Shown: positions 1 to 11,639 of the stretch, in pieces
How the letters are laid out: each line of letters begins with the position of its first letter
Numbering within the stretch: position 1 is the stretch's first letter
Source of the DNA: Rhynchonema sp. JSB1_4
Lineage: Eukaryota > Nematoda > Chromadorea > Monhysterida > Xyalidae
Direction of reading: 5' to 3'
Assembly (NCBI GenBank): GCA_030248065.1
Contig: JASAMV010001315.1
Span: 23,378 to 87,377 of the forward strand
DNA length: 64,000 bases
Made by a program: the position numbers and the translations under genes
The notes under the pieces: generated by a model
What the model saw: only the letters and a program-made list of their open reading frames with translations
The model's database searches: none
Told to the model about the DNA's origin: nothing

Positions 1-292
1 TGTGTGTGCGACTTGCATTCAGTCCGTAAACCAACTTGTGTGTGTGTGAATAGAAGTGAACCAGAGTGAACAGAATAGAAGTGAACTAGAATATGTACAT
101 ATAGATGTGAACTTCCTTTCATATAGAAGTTTTGGTCCTCGCATCCTTTGTGCTACCGCCCCCTCCCTCCGTTTATTCTTCGAAGAGTTACAAATTTAGA
201 ACCGTGCTTGAATAGTGCCGCTCCTACATGTCCTCAAGACAACTTTATGTAGGACAATTTGGTTTGTTTGAACAATATTAACCCTATGCCTT

Positions 293-600
293 TCAAAATT
301 GGCGGACGGGCAATTGAGCAAAGCACATTTGAGCAAGACCACTTTGAGCAAGTGAAAAAGAGCAGAGTCCAATAGAGCAGAACCTAAAAACGAATAGGCC
401 TAAGCCTAAGCCTAAGCCCAAACACAAAGCTAACCTTAAATGTAAGCCTAAACCTAAGCTTAAGCCTGATACCAAAATCAGCCTAAGCCTAAGCCACTGG
501 AACAAATAAGTCCTCTGATCTTTTGGCCCTGCTCTTTTTCTCTTGCTAAAAGTGGTCTCGCTCAAATGTGCTTTGCTCAATTGCCCGGCCACCTTCAAAA
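293..600. repeat. Foldback element with internal TTAGGC-type repeats
   Basis: The left arm reads GGGCAATTGAGCAAAGCACA and the right arm is its near-exact reverse complement, giving arms of about 60 bases. The centre (396-495) holds several copies of CCTAAG, i.e. TTAGGC on the other strand, which is the telomere unit of many nematodes. Open frames across it are by-products of the palindrome. It is probably a non-autonomous transposon that captured interstitial telomeric sequence. Confidence 0.75.
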
Positions 601-647
601 TGATCGCAATAAGAAAATTTGCGACTTATGCGGCGCAGTTTGGCTTA

Positions 648-769
648 CGGTACAGTCGTCGATTCAAGTGGTCAGCTCTCGTTGTCGACTCAAGCTGTCC
701 TAAATGAGCGCGAGAAATTATACGCGGCAGTTGACGACAAGAGCTGACGATCTGGGTTGACGACAGTAC
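648..769. repeat. Short foldback element with ACAGTCGTC ends
   Basis: ACAGTCGTC near the left end is mirrored by GACGACAGT at the right, and GTCAGCTCTCGTTGTCGAC is mirrored imperfectly inside. This looks like a small MITE. No coding capacity is seen. Confidence 0.5.
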
Positions 770-1466
770 TATAAACCATCAGTTTGGTCAACCAGAGTTG
801 TTTCAGTCATGTTGCTATGGTACTATACAGAGTCACACCCACGCCACAAAGGCCTATCGGTCTGGAGACAAGCACTTTAATATCCTGTGTGTATTTAAAG
901 ATTTGGCATCCGGAGAGGTTCTCATGCCAGCGAAATTAGAGGCGTGAGAAACAAAGCGGTCCAAAGCGGATGTCATACGTGTCGCCTTATGATCATTGCC
1001 TTGGAAACCGATTGCACCTATTCTGATTATTGCATTACTGGTTGTACTAAATACAGTACCTTGTCTTCCCAATTTATGTGGTTCAGTTAGGAGAACAACT
1101 TAGCAGCACATAAGAGTAACATATTCAATTGCTTGTTTCGGGTTGCGAGTCCAGGGCAGCCCCCTTGATGTCCAAGATTTTTTTATTTTGTGGCCTAGTT
1201 GGAGCTTGTCCACCGTGTGGCCGGTGTCACGATGCATGCGGCCGTGGGTTGCTGGTCAGTCATTTTCGGGTGTTGCAGCGGATACAGAAGTCATTTCTTC
1301 CTAATTCTGGTATCGCTGTAATCGGAGAGTAGAGCTTGACACGTTTGTTACTTCTGATTTCGCTACATATGTATGCACTTTGAAACATCACCAGGCCAGA
1401 TTTTTCGATAACCCGCAAAAAAGCGTAACATTTTTGACACCAAAAGTGTGCACGAGAATGTTACCT
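770..1466. other. Intergenic stretch without a recognisable gene
   Basis: Short open frames are present on both strands, but none shows splice-consistent continuation or a recognisable motif. I see nothing definable here. Confidence 0.4.
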
Positions 1467-1914
1467 AAGGCGGCCTTCACAATGCATGCGGGTTGCGGGT
1501 TGCGGGCCACATCGGCCCCCAACCCGCACTGTGCACTGTGAAGACACAAGAAATGCGGGTTGCGGGTCGCGGATTGCTGGCCGAGCCCGACCCGCAACCC
1601 GCAACCCGCACGCAGAGTGTCCTTCCCAGTACCTGAACAAGTTTTTCGAAGTCAGTATTGACAAAGAAGAGCTCATGAATGTTATTCTTTGTGACATGTT
1701 TCCTAAACTCCTCTTCGCCCGCAACCCGCATTTTTTGGTTTCACAATGCACCCGCGTGCGGGCTAGGAACTGCGGGTTGCGGGTTTGCTACAAATAGAAC
1801 TTCTGGCCCGCAACCCGCACATTGCATTGTGAAACCTAGTGCGGGTTCAATTTTTGCGAGCCCGCATTACCTTGGCCCGCAACCCGCAACCCGCATGCAT
1901 TGTGAAGGCCGCCT
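1467..1914. repeat. Foldback element built of GCGGGTT heptamers
   Basis: The ends AGGCGGCCTTCACAATGCAT and its reverse complement form inverted repeats that continue into (GCGGGTT)n on the left and (AACCCGC)n on the right. Further copies of the same heptamer lie inside. Open frames on both strands (repeating Gly-Cys/Arg-Val-Ala or Asn-Pro) come from the repeat and are not genes. Confidence 0.75.
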
Positions 1915-2103
1915 AAAGGTTCCCAGGTGCCAAAAACTCTAACCTTAGTTTCACGCTTCCACACAATATTTGCTGAGCTACATATAAAACCTACGATCCA
2001 CAATTCGCAGATCAAAAATTCATATTCGCTGCTATAATTCGGCCAGCTGACGAAGCTAATTTGAACTACTGACCGTGAACACCGGCAAATTTCTTCGGCG
2101 AAA

Positions 2104-2839
2104 ATGTCTAAACAGGCGCAAGTTGGTGCATAGGGTTGTTATTTGGGCAGCTGAGCTCTTCATAGCAACATGCTAAAAAAAGATCTAAGCCAGCATCTTC
2201 GGACTCTTCTATTCACATTGCAATATTCGTAGAATACGTTATCTGGTACCTTTTAAAACACGTCGAAAGATTACATGGTCTTGTAGACACAGCAATGCCC
2301 ATTATTTAGGCTCAAGCAGATGCACTCAAAGCCCAGATTGATCAACTCAAGGTCGAAGCCAGCGTCAAACGTGCGCCCGTATCAGAAGCTGCCAAGGAGT
2401 GAGTTTCGTTTTCGTTTTCAATTACTGTTGGTGAATTTATTTCTGTTATGAAGGTTAGCACTAAGCTGAGGACCAGTGGCACGCATGTAATTTTTCAAAC
2501 AGAGGAACTGTCACAGGTGTGTTCATGTTCATACGAACACTGGTCGAACACCTTTCAAGCTCGAAGGACATTGTCTCATTTGCTTAGTTCCTCACGCTGA
2601 AACTGCCGTAGCAGTGCGATATCCCAGTGCAAATATCCCAACATTCAAGAGATCCATCGTGACATCATACGCTCAAAAACACTCGTTTCATGTGCTTGAC
2701 CTTTAGCTTTCAAAGGAACTTTTTCTCTTTCAGCCTGATGGAGTATTGCGAGAAAGAGAAAGCAAACGACATGTTTCTCAACGCCGTTCCCGACTCACAA
2801 AATCCGTTTCTCGAGAAGAAAGCGTGCATCATTGTGTAG
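2104..2839 (+). CDS. Heterotrimeric G-protein gamma subunit (3 exons)
   Basis: Three exons join in frame: 2104-2121, 2310-2398 and 2734-2839, giving about 70 residues. The product is a typical G gamma: an N-terminal coiled-coil helix (ALKAQIDQLKVEASVKR), the loop PVSEAAKDLMEYCE, the conserved NPF motif (QNPFLEKK), and a C-terminal CaaX box, Cys-Ile-Ile-Val, for prenylation. It pairs with G beta at the inner plasma membrane in GPCR signalling. Length and order match the family. A C-terminal Val is less usual than Leu, Met or Ser and leaves open whether geranylgeranyl or farnesyl is added. The first exon is short; its donor CAA|GTTGGT is the choice that keeps frame. No close neighbour on the same strand. 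Confidence 0.88.
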
Positions 2840-2921
2840 ATTTATAAAGGGGCGTTCTCTCCGTCATAAGATCTTTAGCAGTTTTACAAGAAGGAAGTAT
2901 GCCATTAAAGAATAAAACAAG

Positions 2922-3132
2922 GATATGCAGCCTGATGAAATTGCATAACAGTTCGATGCTAGAAAAGGTTGTATTTCGAATTTCACACTGTGGTCAAAAT
3001 GCAGTTTTTTGTTCAGCATATTTGAAACGCGTCAGTCAGGTGCATTTCCAATATGCTGAATAGACTGCAGTGAGAAATTCGAAATCCAAACTTTTCTAGT
3101 ATCATGTAGTTTCATCATGTTGCATATCCTTT
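2922..3132. repeat. Foldback element downstream of the G gamma gene
   Basis: GGATATGCAGCCTGATGAAA on the left matches CCTTTGGAGCATA/TGCATATCC-side sequence on the right as an imperfect inverted repeat of about 75 bases, including TATTTCGAATTTC mirrored by GAAATTCGAAATCC. It is probably a MITE. Confidence 0.6.
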
Positions 3133-4660
3133 GGAGCATATTTCTTTCTTGCATCGCTTTTTATATCGTGAAGCGTTTATGAGCAGAACCGTTTATGAGA
3201 CCTAAATCCAAGATGTACAAACGCTCCTAAAAGTTTACGTAAAAATCACTTGCACCAACAGCATCTCTATTCAAACGCCGGTGCCCCCGCGCGCTGAAAC
3301 ATCAAACTCTGGCCATTGTATCTACGCACATAACGTGTGTCACCGGCTGGCTGAGTGCATTATCGTGTGTGTGAAAATGCTGGCAGATGTTGTTTTTGTG
3401 TTGAACATATCGCAAACTAATTAGGTACATTATATTTTGAAAGAAACATGACTAAGCTTTGAACCAGGGAGCACACTTTCCGCACACAGATCCTTGTCCT
3501 GGTCTGAAAACAGTCCCAGACAGAGACATAATGAAGTCGGCAATAAGAAATTTGTGTTTCCCGTGTACGAAACCCCCATATACAACATTAACATTCCTGG
3601 TAAACACACTTTTCGACCAAATTTTACAACGGAAAGCACTCTTTCCGCAAAAAGTGGTCTGGAACCGTTCTCAGACGAGGAGTTACGAACTCGGCGACAG
3701 CACAGTCGTATTTCTCGAGCTTTTATTTTTTAACTCGCGCAATATAAGGAATGTCGAATTCATCGCTTAGCACTACCGTGCTACATTGTAGCTCCGATAA
3801 ATTGGACTGTCCGTTGCATTGTTATTGTCCTAACAACGAACTGTAGTCTTTTTAATAACTGCATAATACCTGGTGCAAGACCTCAGCAGTAGACAAACTC
3901 AATAAGCACCATAACCTACACATCATTTTTCCTCTTGAGTATCAAGAAAGTAGTGCAAATTTTCGATAAAAAGAGAGACAATGAACAATTCGGTGTTTGC
4001 CCGTGTCGTGTTCGTTCAATATCACACAAATCGTTCTATTCACACACTGGATGCAAAAAGAAGAAATTCAAGCCGAGTGTTATCTGACTAGGACATCACG
4101 GCAGGAGTTGCCGAATGTTTCGATTATTCTTAAAGCTATTTTTCTGTTAGGTATAATTGAGCGACGACCATAAATCCGTTGTGACAAAGAAAATCCGAAA
4201 TTCTAAAAAACAGAAAAAACAAAAGACCCACCATGCATCTTCATAAAACGGAACTGTTGTTTCGGTCTGCACTTCTCACAGACCCACGCCGACACCGACT
4301 GACCACCGCCCTGGTGCCGGTTGCGACCACTCGGCTGCGAGATCAGGTCAAGCAGAACGGACTCGGCTTCCTAAGGTCGAATTTAGCGGATTTTTTTAAA
4401 AAAATTGGAAACCTGCAAATCTGTGTGTATTTTGTCAGCTAATGTTGTTTAGGCTGATGCACCGATGGGTCCAGGGGCCAAACTATTGTTTCGGCCTCTT
4501 GGGGTCACCAAAAACAACCTCCCTCACGGTGATTGGCTCTCACGATCACGTGAAGACGATTTCGTTCTCTGTTCTCTCAGATAACGAAGTGGGACATTTT
4601 GTAGATTCACATGATACTCCCTTCCAACTTCTTGACACTTCACAAAGCAGCAACCCATCA
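3133..4660. other. Intergenic stretch, no gene recognised
   Basis: Open frames of up to about 100 codons exist (for example around 3459-3770), but they overlap on opposite strands and show no splice-consistent extension or motif. TGAAACATCA occurs at about 3296. At about 4558 there is a fragment resembling the GTTCTCT repeat described at 7703. Confidence 0.4.
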
Positions 4661-5545
4661 TCAACGCACTTGGTCAATGACGAACGGCGGTGCGAGTCCC
4701 TTTTTCTTCTTCTTTTCACTTGACTCCTCCTCCTCTGTCTCCGGTGGTTTGCACGTACCGCGACAATTGGATGTTGCTGAATTAAAGAAAATTTTAAAAA
4801 GGTTCATGTGTTGATCGCATATTATACAGCGTTGGAAATTTTAAGTAAACTCACCGCACACTTGACACTTTGAATGCTGCAGTGTGAGTGCTGCCATAGC
4901 TTCACCGACCGTGTACACGTGACGGTAAAGTGCTTCGAGTTGCTGCAAGCAAAAACAATGGCCTTTTGGGAAATTTATCAGCAACCAGAGCGGTTTTGTT
5001 TCAAACTCGACAACAATATGCTCAATTACCAGAGTTGCACCAGATCATCATCAGTGCGAGCACAAACCTCGAGTCCCATGTCCACTCCATTCAACACAGC
5101 CTTGTTTGCCGTGTCAGCCAAATGTTGCACGCGACTCTCACGCAAAGCGCGATGCCCATGTAGCACTGATGGGGCTAGCCGTTTCAATGCAGCGTGGATA
5201 TTGGACACATCGTGGTGGCTGCTGCAATTTAACGTGTGCTTTGTGCTGATGTTTCACAAGTGTATTGCCGGTATAAAAGTTTGAGATCCGAAATGATATA
5301 ATCGTTTTGGTGATTTTGCATCAGACGTCATGTGCGTTGCGGTCTAGACAGTCCGATTCGATTAAATTCGATCAATTTGAATATTAAGACAGTGGCGATG
5401 TCCCACCGTTTCCCGCCGGACGACTTTTTGCCGTTATTCGTCGCTCCATTCGTCAACAGATCGCTGCTAACGGTGAATTCACTGAAATGTACCGGTTCCA
5501 GTTGGGTCATGTCTTGCGACAGAAAGTCTCGTGCGTGAACGTAGC
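4661..5545 (-). CDS. C-terminal exon set, probably of the MBT-repeat protein
   Basis: Four minus-strand exons agree in phase: 5407-5545, 5068-5221, 4855-4942 and 4661-4776. They encode YVHARDFLSQDMTQLEP, then a helical stretch (NIHAALKRLAPSVLHGHR and on to GVDMGLEQLEALYRHVYTVG), then a small Cys cluster (SKCQVC, then SNCRGTC), an acidic/Lys-rich tail (EEEESSEKKKKK) and a stop. The exons read in the same direction as the MBT gene and lie 1 kb downstream of its last secure exon, so they are likely its 3' end. The linking exons (roughly 5689-6480) are not resolved, so a separate gene is possible. The intron 4943-5067 carries one copy of the CACCAGGTCATCGTC repeat. Confidence 0.6.
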
Positions 5546-5688
5546 CTGAAATTCAGGTAAACGTTGATGTCTCATTTGCTTAGCTGGTTCGTTGTGAAAC
5601 ATCACGGGTGGTGTCAAAGTTGGCGATCGGCCCCGTCATGGCCTAGTCTCGACTTGATTCATATTTTTAACGACATTTTGTGATTTAC

Positions 5689-6480
5689 TGGTAATTTGTC
5701 ATCAGTAGCGTCAAACATCATTATTGGTTCTGTAGCAACAGCCTCAACAACACCCTCAGCACTCGTTTTCGAGATCTGTGGTTTTTTCGAAACCATACCA
5801 TGAATGAAAAAGTAATGGGCCTAGGTATGTACATACATGGGAATGGCCCGATACCAAGTTTCGAACCGCTCATAAAGTGTTGATTCGCTGCCTTGGTTTA
5901 GGCTCCTTTGCACAAAACTTTCAATGCTTACCCCTGAAGTCAGGTCTTCGGTTGTGATAGTTGCCAATGGGTTGCAACGCCTGCGAGACCATTGGTTGCA
6001 GTCGATGCAGCTCAGAACTGGCGCACAAAATGTCAAAAGTGGCGTTTTTGGCAACTGGCCAATTGGTGATTGCTTGCGCGCTGGCAGTCAACGACTGAGT
6101 CAGGATGGAGGGGTCAGGTGGCAGGAAACAGACCATAAGTTGACGGGTTGACCTGTCACCAAGCCAGTTCAGCCACCAATTGCGCACTCGGATACAGACC
6201 GATAGCTGGAATACATGAAGGAAAGGAATATCGGAGTTTATCTTGCGTGAAAATGGTGACCTTGAATGGAAAACTCTGTGTCAACAATGTGGACACTGGG
6301 CATGCTGCATGGTGATGTATAGAACCATAGAAGTCATGACTTTTCGATCTGGCATCACTGACCTTTTGATTGGTTGAGAAGTGCTTCGAGAATATTTTTA
6401 ATGCGTTTTGCCCGAGAGGTGCACCAGAGGCTGGCACATGTATACCTACATTCATACACTGACCAAGATGCCCCACAGAG
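5689..6480 (-). CDS. Unresolved coding segments between MBT core and C-terminal exons
   Basis: Several minus-strand pieces look coding but could not be joined in phase. One is 5689-5775 (ISKTSAEGVVEAVATEP). Another is around 5821-6054, including ITTEDLTSGVSIESFVQRSL and TLYERFETWYRAIP. A third, in an overlapping frame around 5921-6187, ends PIGNYHNRRPDFRG at a good donor. At least one of the two overlapping frames must be spurious. They probably hold the third MBT repeat or linker of the neighbouring gene, but no MBT signature is legible. Confidence 0.3.
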
Positions 6481-6548
6481 TCATATCAGAGGCAACATGA
6501 AACTCACATTTTGCGTCTGTCCATCCAAATCTAATGTCTCATCTTCAC

Positions 6549-8335
6549 CAGATGATCCCAAGAATATCGGGTGTTTGGCACAGTTTTTCGTCTGGTTTCG
6601 ATTGAACAGCTCGTAGGGCGCCGGCGTTAGCTTATTCTCGCTCAGGTATTTCGTCCACGTGAATGGTATGCCAGGGAACTCCTTGTTCCATTGTTTGGGG
6701 GCCTGCAAGATGGCTGCTTTGTTGGCTGGTAACACGAACAGGCGATTGTCAATAATGTACAGTACATATACTGTAGGTTTCCATGTACTCATGAATAGTT
6801 ATTTAGACTCGGCAGGCTCGTGAGGCAACATCAACCAATTCAACTACAGCATGTATACCTGCAGCACAATGCCGTGATGTTGGCAGTATCCAATCGGATG
6901 CAAGTCACTGTTCGATGTCTCAGTTTCATAATCGAATCGATGTGTCCAACCGTCGAAATAGACACTAATTGTGCCTAAATAAAGTGCACAATTTATCAAT
7001 CGATTTGCTAATCATCAAGCAACAAATCAACCTTTAGCCTTGTCCACCGATTGCACCGTCGCCACACAGGTCAACGTTGGGTTCTTCCTGTCGAGCGCCT
7101 CCAGCCGCATGCCCTCTTGCCAACCGTCACTGGCCGAGGGCACGTGGATGTTGACATCGGACAACGTCAACGCGGTGGCGTCCGGTGATCCGGTTTGGGT
7201 CTGGACAGAAATCAATCAATTACTATCGATCGACCAGTGAGTGCATATGCCAGGCAATCAATACCTCATTGTAGAACTCAGCTGGCACCGAATGCTGACT
7301 AGTTCTCGTCAAGTAGTCCCTCCAATTGAAGTCCTCCAGCGCAACATTGGGAGGTGGTATGCACTTCGTGCCGGTAAGTTCGCTGTAAGCCACTGGATGG
7401 AAACTCGGATCATCTGCAATTAATTCCGATCGATGCATTTCAAATCACAAGCCAATCAACCAATACAAACCAATAAATCCCGTTTTCTCCTTCGATCCAC
7501 CGCTGCATTTGATCTGTCCGTCGGGCAGCAGTTCACGAATGCTGACGGCCACTTGTGTCTTTTCACCAACGCTCATTTCAAGGCACTGACCCTCATCGAT
7601 ATTGTAGATTTCTGGGCTCAGCTGAAAAACAGTGTTGTTTTGTCAAACATCAATCAAGTTATCAGGAATGTGATTCACAAAGAGCACATGACTACATAGG
7701 TATACTGTACTTCGTTCTCTGAAACAACAGAGAACAAATCCTCACACACTGATTAGCCGTTGCGTGTCGTCCAGCAGCCAATCAGCGCGCGAGGGTTTGT
7801 TCCATGTTCTCTCAGAGAACTAAACACAAGGGCTCAACAAGTTCAATTTCTCACCTCAGGGTCATATCTTGCGTTAACCAGTGCACTGGCACCGATCCTG
7901 GCCATCATCACAAAGACATAACATCGCGGGTGATGTACGTACAAAGTGCTCTTCGCTTCATCCATGCTGCCCAGCTGATGTTTCAAAACGAACTTAAGTG
8001 CATCGAACGTAAAGTCAGCGCAGACTTCAATCTGGTCGCTGGGATCTTTAATCAATTCCGACAGTCGAATGTAGTCGGTTCGTGTGCCGCTGCTGCAAAC
8101 GCGCATACTTTGATTCTGCTCGGTGCATTTCATTTGGTTCTCGTTTTTCAGTATTTAACAGTTTTATGTTAAGATGTCATTTTTATGGCGATCGGTCAGG
8201 CAACGTACAGCGGGGTGCTGAGGGCGCGGGGGAACGCGGGGGGGGGGCGTCCCCCAAGCCCGCCGCGCCCGGCCGCCCGGCACGGCGCCCCCCCCCCCCC
8301 ACCCCCCCGCCCCCCCCCCCCCCCACCCGCCCCCG

Positions 8336-8369
<34 letters not shown>

Positions 8370-8985
8370 CAATCGACTATAGAAGCCGAAAGTGACTCAA
8401 AAAAGCAATCACTAACGGTGCAGTGCCGATGCGCACATATATGCCATCAGCTTTTTCCAACGGCTTGATCAACAAGGGCGAGTCCACTGAAACATCGAAT
8501 CGCAACACACATGGCGCTGATGATGCTTCGAAAATGCTAGCCTTGCGTTTCAGGGCCTCAGTTGGCGGCGCGTTGGAATTAGCTGGAGTGGAAGTAGCTG
8601 AAAAAATGATTGAATCTAACATGGGACATGCATGACAAAATGGCTTGGACGATGCGGAACGGAATTTGTTAATCAAGTTTGCCATGTCAACAATGGGCAT
8701 CATGATAGCAGCAAAGATCAACCTAACGGTGGATGACACCCAATAGTTTCTGAATCAAAACAGTGACGACTCCCATACACCATCAGGGACACCCCACCAA
8801 CCACTGGGATTCAAGCGACATTGCAAGGCGTGTTTCTCGGTCGCACGTTTGCTACGAAACCGCAATCTACAAAACTCGCAGTTGTATGGGTGTTTTTTGT
8901 TCGTGCCCGTTGTTTCAGCAGTGTTATCGGAGGCAGCGCTGGTGCTTAGCGGTTCCCCATAATACGCAACCACGGCGTACATTTC
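6549..8985 (-). CDS. MBT-repeat chromatin protein with N-terminal C2H2 finger
   Basis: Eight exons agree in phase: 8802-8985, 8417-8597, 7855-8092, 7471-7621, 7265-7413, 7032-7200, 6859-6974 and 6549-6702. The N-terminus has a C2H2-like finger (YNCEFCRLRF to KHALQC). Next come a degenerate MBT-like repeat (DDPSFHPVAYSELTG) and a canonical one: FNWRDYLTRTSQHSVPAEFY, GWQEGMRLEALDRKNP, TISVYFDGWTHRFDYETE, DLHPIGYCQ. A following repeat begins FTWTKYLSENKLTPAPYELF. MBT repeats bind mono- or dimethyl-lysine on histones, so a nuclear repressor of the L(3)mbt/SFMBT/LIN-61 class is inferred. The start codon (8979-8981 on the minus strand) directly follows TTTTCAG|GAA, which could be a spliced-leader site. 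The intron 8093-8416 contains a C-rich tract and the intron 7622-7854 a foldback element. The 3' end is incomplete here (see 4661-5545). Coding includes GATGTTTCA as Asp-Val-Ser. Confidence 0.8.
7703..7823. repeat. GTTCTCT foldback element, copy 1 (intronic)
   Basis: The ends are GTTCTCTGAAACAACAGAGAAC-like and GTTCTCTCAGAGAAC. Inside, ACACTGATTAGCC faces GGCTGATTGGC-type sequence in inverted orientation. It fills most of the MBT gene intron 7622-7854. A second copy lies at 13478-13562. Confidence 0.65.
8222..8367. repeat. C-rich low-complexity tract in intron
   Basis: About 145 bases are almost pure C with a G-rich left part (GGGGGGGCGTCCCCC). It lies wholly within the intron 8093-8416. The sudden composition change suggests either a G-quadruplex or i-motif forming tract or an assembly or polishing artefact. 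Long Pro-rich open frames here are meaningless. Confidence 0.7.
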
Positions 8986-9499
8986 CTGAAAAGCGGATCC
9001 ATTGACTTAGGTCCTTTTAATTTTCGCTGTCAAAACAAACACGAAATGCAACCACCGTAAAGCAATAGTTCCACCTGCATCCACTGTATGCATGTCAAGC
9101 ACATGAAACATTGCTGACACACAGCACCGTTGAGTTGGTCACGATGTTTCACGCTGCATATAGGACAGTACACGTTGAAATCGGTTGTACTGCTCGAGTG
9201 CAGGCGAGGGTGCGTACAGCCGGGTGTGTAGTAACCGTCTGAAACGAATGCCTCTGAATGGGATGAATTGAATACACCGTTTCACTATAAAGAGGGTTGA
9301 CTGTATTTAACTCCATGATATGTTTTTTGCTACCCTGGTCCAAAGATGACAATAGACAACATACCCCTACATTTAAAGTTATATGAGTATGTAATCACTT
9401 TTATATTCAACCCGGTTTACCGGTTCCCTGTTAACACACACTGTGCTTTGTAGCACTGTATTGCGCAACCTCAATATGCAGATCATTATGCTCTTGAAA
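8986..9499. other. Gap between two same-strand genes
   Basis: Between the stop of the unknown gene (9500) and the MBT start (8981). It contains TATAAAGAGGGTTGACTGTA-like sequence near 9285-9305, which resembles a MITE end, and one GATGTTTCAC at about 9143. No coding exon is seen. The spacing of about 520 bases would permit an operon-like arrangement but does not prove it. Confidence 0.4.
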
Positions 9500-11535
9500 C
9501 TAAATAAAGAACGAACCCAATCCCAAGTCCACAGCGGCCAATTGAAAGTTGAATGTTGAGCAAGTCACCGATCCATTCGGATCCTTCAACAATTTCTGCA
9601 CATCGAACCAATGTTGACGCTCTTTGACACGGCAGTTGAAACATCGCATTGCGGCCTGTATGAGAGAGCTGGTGCATTTCCTTGAGCAAACTGTCACCCA
9701 GCACATAAAAAAATGGGGCGGTATCAACTTTCAAGGCAAGCACTACGACCACACAACCGCGATTGGCCTGCGGACAGTCAAAGGCAAGGTTTCAGGGATA
9801 ACTTTGACTAGCGAATAAGTTGCACGGTACATTATGTAAAGGTAAACAACGTTTACATTCGGCAAAATTGGTCTGCAAATGTACAAAGGTCCCAACAAAA
9901 ATTGATCGCAATCCCACAGTGGTCGCAGTGCTTGCCTTGGAACGTGAAACGGCTAACAGAATGAATTTCGAATACTCACACTGAATCCAACACCGGCTCG
10001 CAACAGACAACTTTCAACAATCAGACGCATCAGCTTGAAGGTGTCAATCAAATTCTCATGCAGTTGTTGCGACCCAGTTTCGTCCCAGATTTGGAACGGG
10101 TCCGTCTCTTTGCTTTTCGTGCCACTGCCCTCCCTGAAACCCATCGATCGAACGACCAATACCACTTTGCTGGCATCTGCGAATGTGTTTCAGAACATTT
10201 CGTTGAATGTTGTGATTGAATCATCTAATAAGTGTACCTATGACAAAGAATATTCTGGCCTTTACGCTGATAACGGTTTTCATAAAATCACAACCAACGA
10301 CATTGGTCATTAGAAAGGCTTCTGACAAAAACACGTCACATCAGAAGGCCAACGGGCATTTGGAGATTTAGGCCACATGACATGACCTGGTGTGGAAAGC
10401 ACGGCAACCAAAAGGAACGATGCCGAATTCCCATTGTGATCAAATCCATACCGTCGCTGTCCAGTGCGCAATGCACTTGCACGCATCCATACATGGCCAA
10501 CATGCCATTGGTCCACAACGCATTGGTGCTTGTGGTGACACGACCCAATTGATTGCACAATGATTGCAGCAGCATCGCGCCCAAGTCACCAAACAGATTG
10601 TACTGGATGGCTAGCTCGCGCTCGTGATCAGCCCACGCGGGTGGGAAAAGCTTTGCCTGAATATTTGAAAATAGTATGGGGAGCTTTGTGGGACAAAATT
10701 TACAGCTACAGCTGTAACTAATGCAGCAACGCAAAAAGGTTCTTGTGAAGATTTTCGCTTGAGGAGACCTACAATGTATTACGTAGTAGCGTCGTGCGAA
10801 GTGTGCGCAGTTTCGGGCTGCCCTATCAAGCGGGCGGTGCACCGGGTCATCATCAGTACGGGTGCACACAAAAATTCTAAATATAAAGCTCCGGAAGTCA
10901 AGAAAAAAATCCGAACCATGTCTGAAGCCGAGCCATGTGCCATCGAGCTCATGAACACGCCCACTCTCTGGGGCACAATGTCATTCTGCCATGCACAATC
11001 CTCCACAAAATACAGGCCAGAATCACGCAGAGCGTTGACCAATGCGTCAACCTGAAATTAGGGATAGTAACTTCGGACCAATTTTTAAAGTTTGCAAATT
11101 AAACCAAGTACCCCCGAGTAGTCCTTCCCCTTCATGGCAGCATTAATGTCTGCTCGCAGTTTCATTTCATCAAACACTCCATGCCCCTCCTTGTCCAGCC
11201 AGGGCACAAGTTTGCGTCCATTCTGCATGTTTGTTGATGCATGTGCTTTGTTGAGCGCCTTGCACAACGCATCCAGCTGGGTGCACACAAGGCTGCTGCC
11301 GGGAAGATGCCAACCCTCGCCCTGAAAATTAAGGGTAAGTTTTCAAACTGGTGGCACTTCAATCTGTTTTGTAGAGCCTGAGAACAGTGTGCTCTGTATT
11401 ACTTGCATTGGTGACATGGCATGACATCGGGCTGTGGAACAAAGCCCTCATTCGTATCACCAAGAGTATTTCATTTCCTTTATGGACGTGGTATAGAAAT
11501 CGAGAGACTGACAAAAGGGACTGGCATGAAAATTG
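9500..11535 (-). CDS. Unrecognised multi-exon protein, conserved-looking
   Basis: Seven exons agree in phase: 11461-11535, 11112-11321, 10917-11051, 10452-10656, 9980-10176, 9705-9767 and 9500-9655 (stop). They give about 345 residues; the 5' end is not found, so the model is partial. The sequence is rich in helices and Trp/Cys: GEGWHLPGSSLVCTQLDALC, SGLYFVEDCAWQNDIVPQR, FPPAWADHERELAIQYNLFG, DASKVVLVVRSMGF, then a hydrophobic strand (CVVVVLALKVDTAPFFY). The last exon carries Cys-X2-Cys (RCFNCRVKERQHWF). I do not recognise the family. The last exon is also open in a second frame, but only the chosen one ends at a stop with a 49-base intron. The gene sits upstream of the MBT gene on the same strand. 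The intron 10657-10916 holds one copy of the intronic repeat. Confidence 0.65.
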
Positions 11536-11639
11536 CTGCAAACTTGCATGGTTCACCAATTTGCCTTTTGGTAAACTGTCAGGTATAAGGTCCCTATTCC
11601 TGTAAGCTATAGCTCAAACACATGTTCGTGCCAGAAATA

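Noticed and set aside
1388..1942. Six overlapping open frames on both strands, 60-100 codons each
   Set aside because: All are products of the GCGGGTT palindrome; no codon-like constraint or splice continuation.
5821..5905. GGTTCGAAAC (minus strand) as a tRNA B-box
   Set aside because: No matching A-box and it overlaps likely coding sequence.
8082..8468. Pro-rich open frame of 128 codons
   Set aside because: It arises from the poly-C tract and overlaps a secure MBT exon on the other strand.
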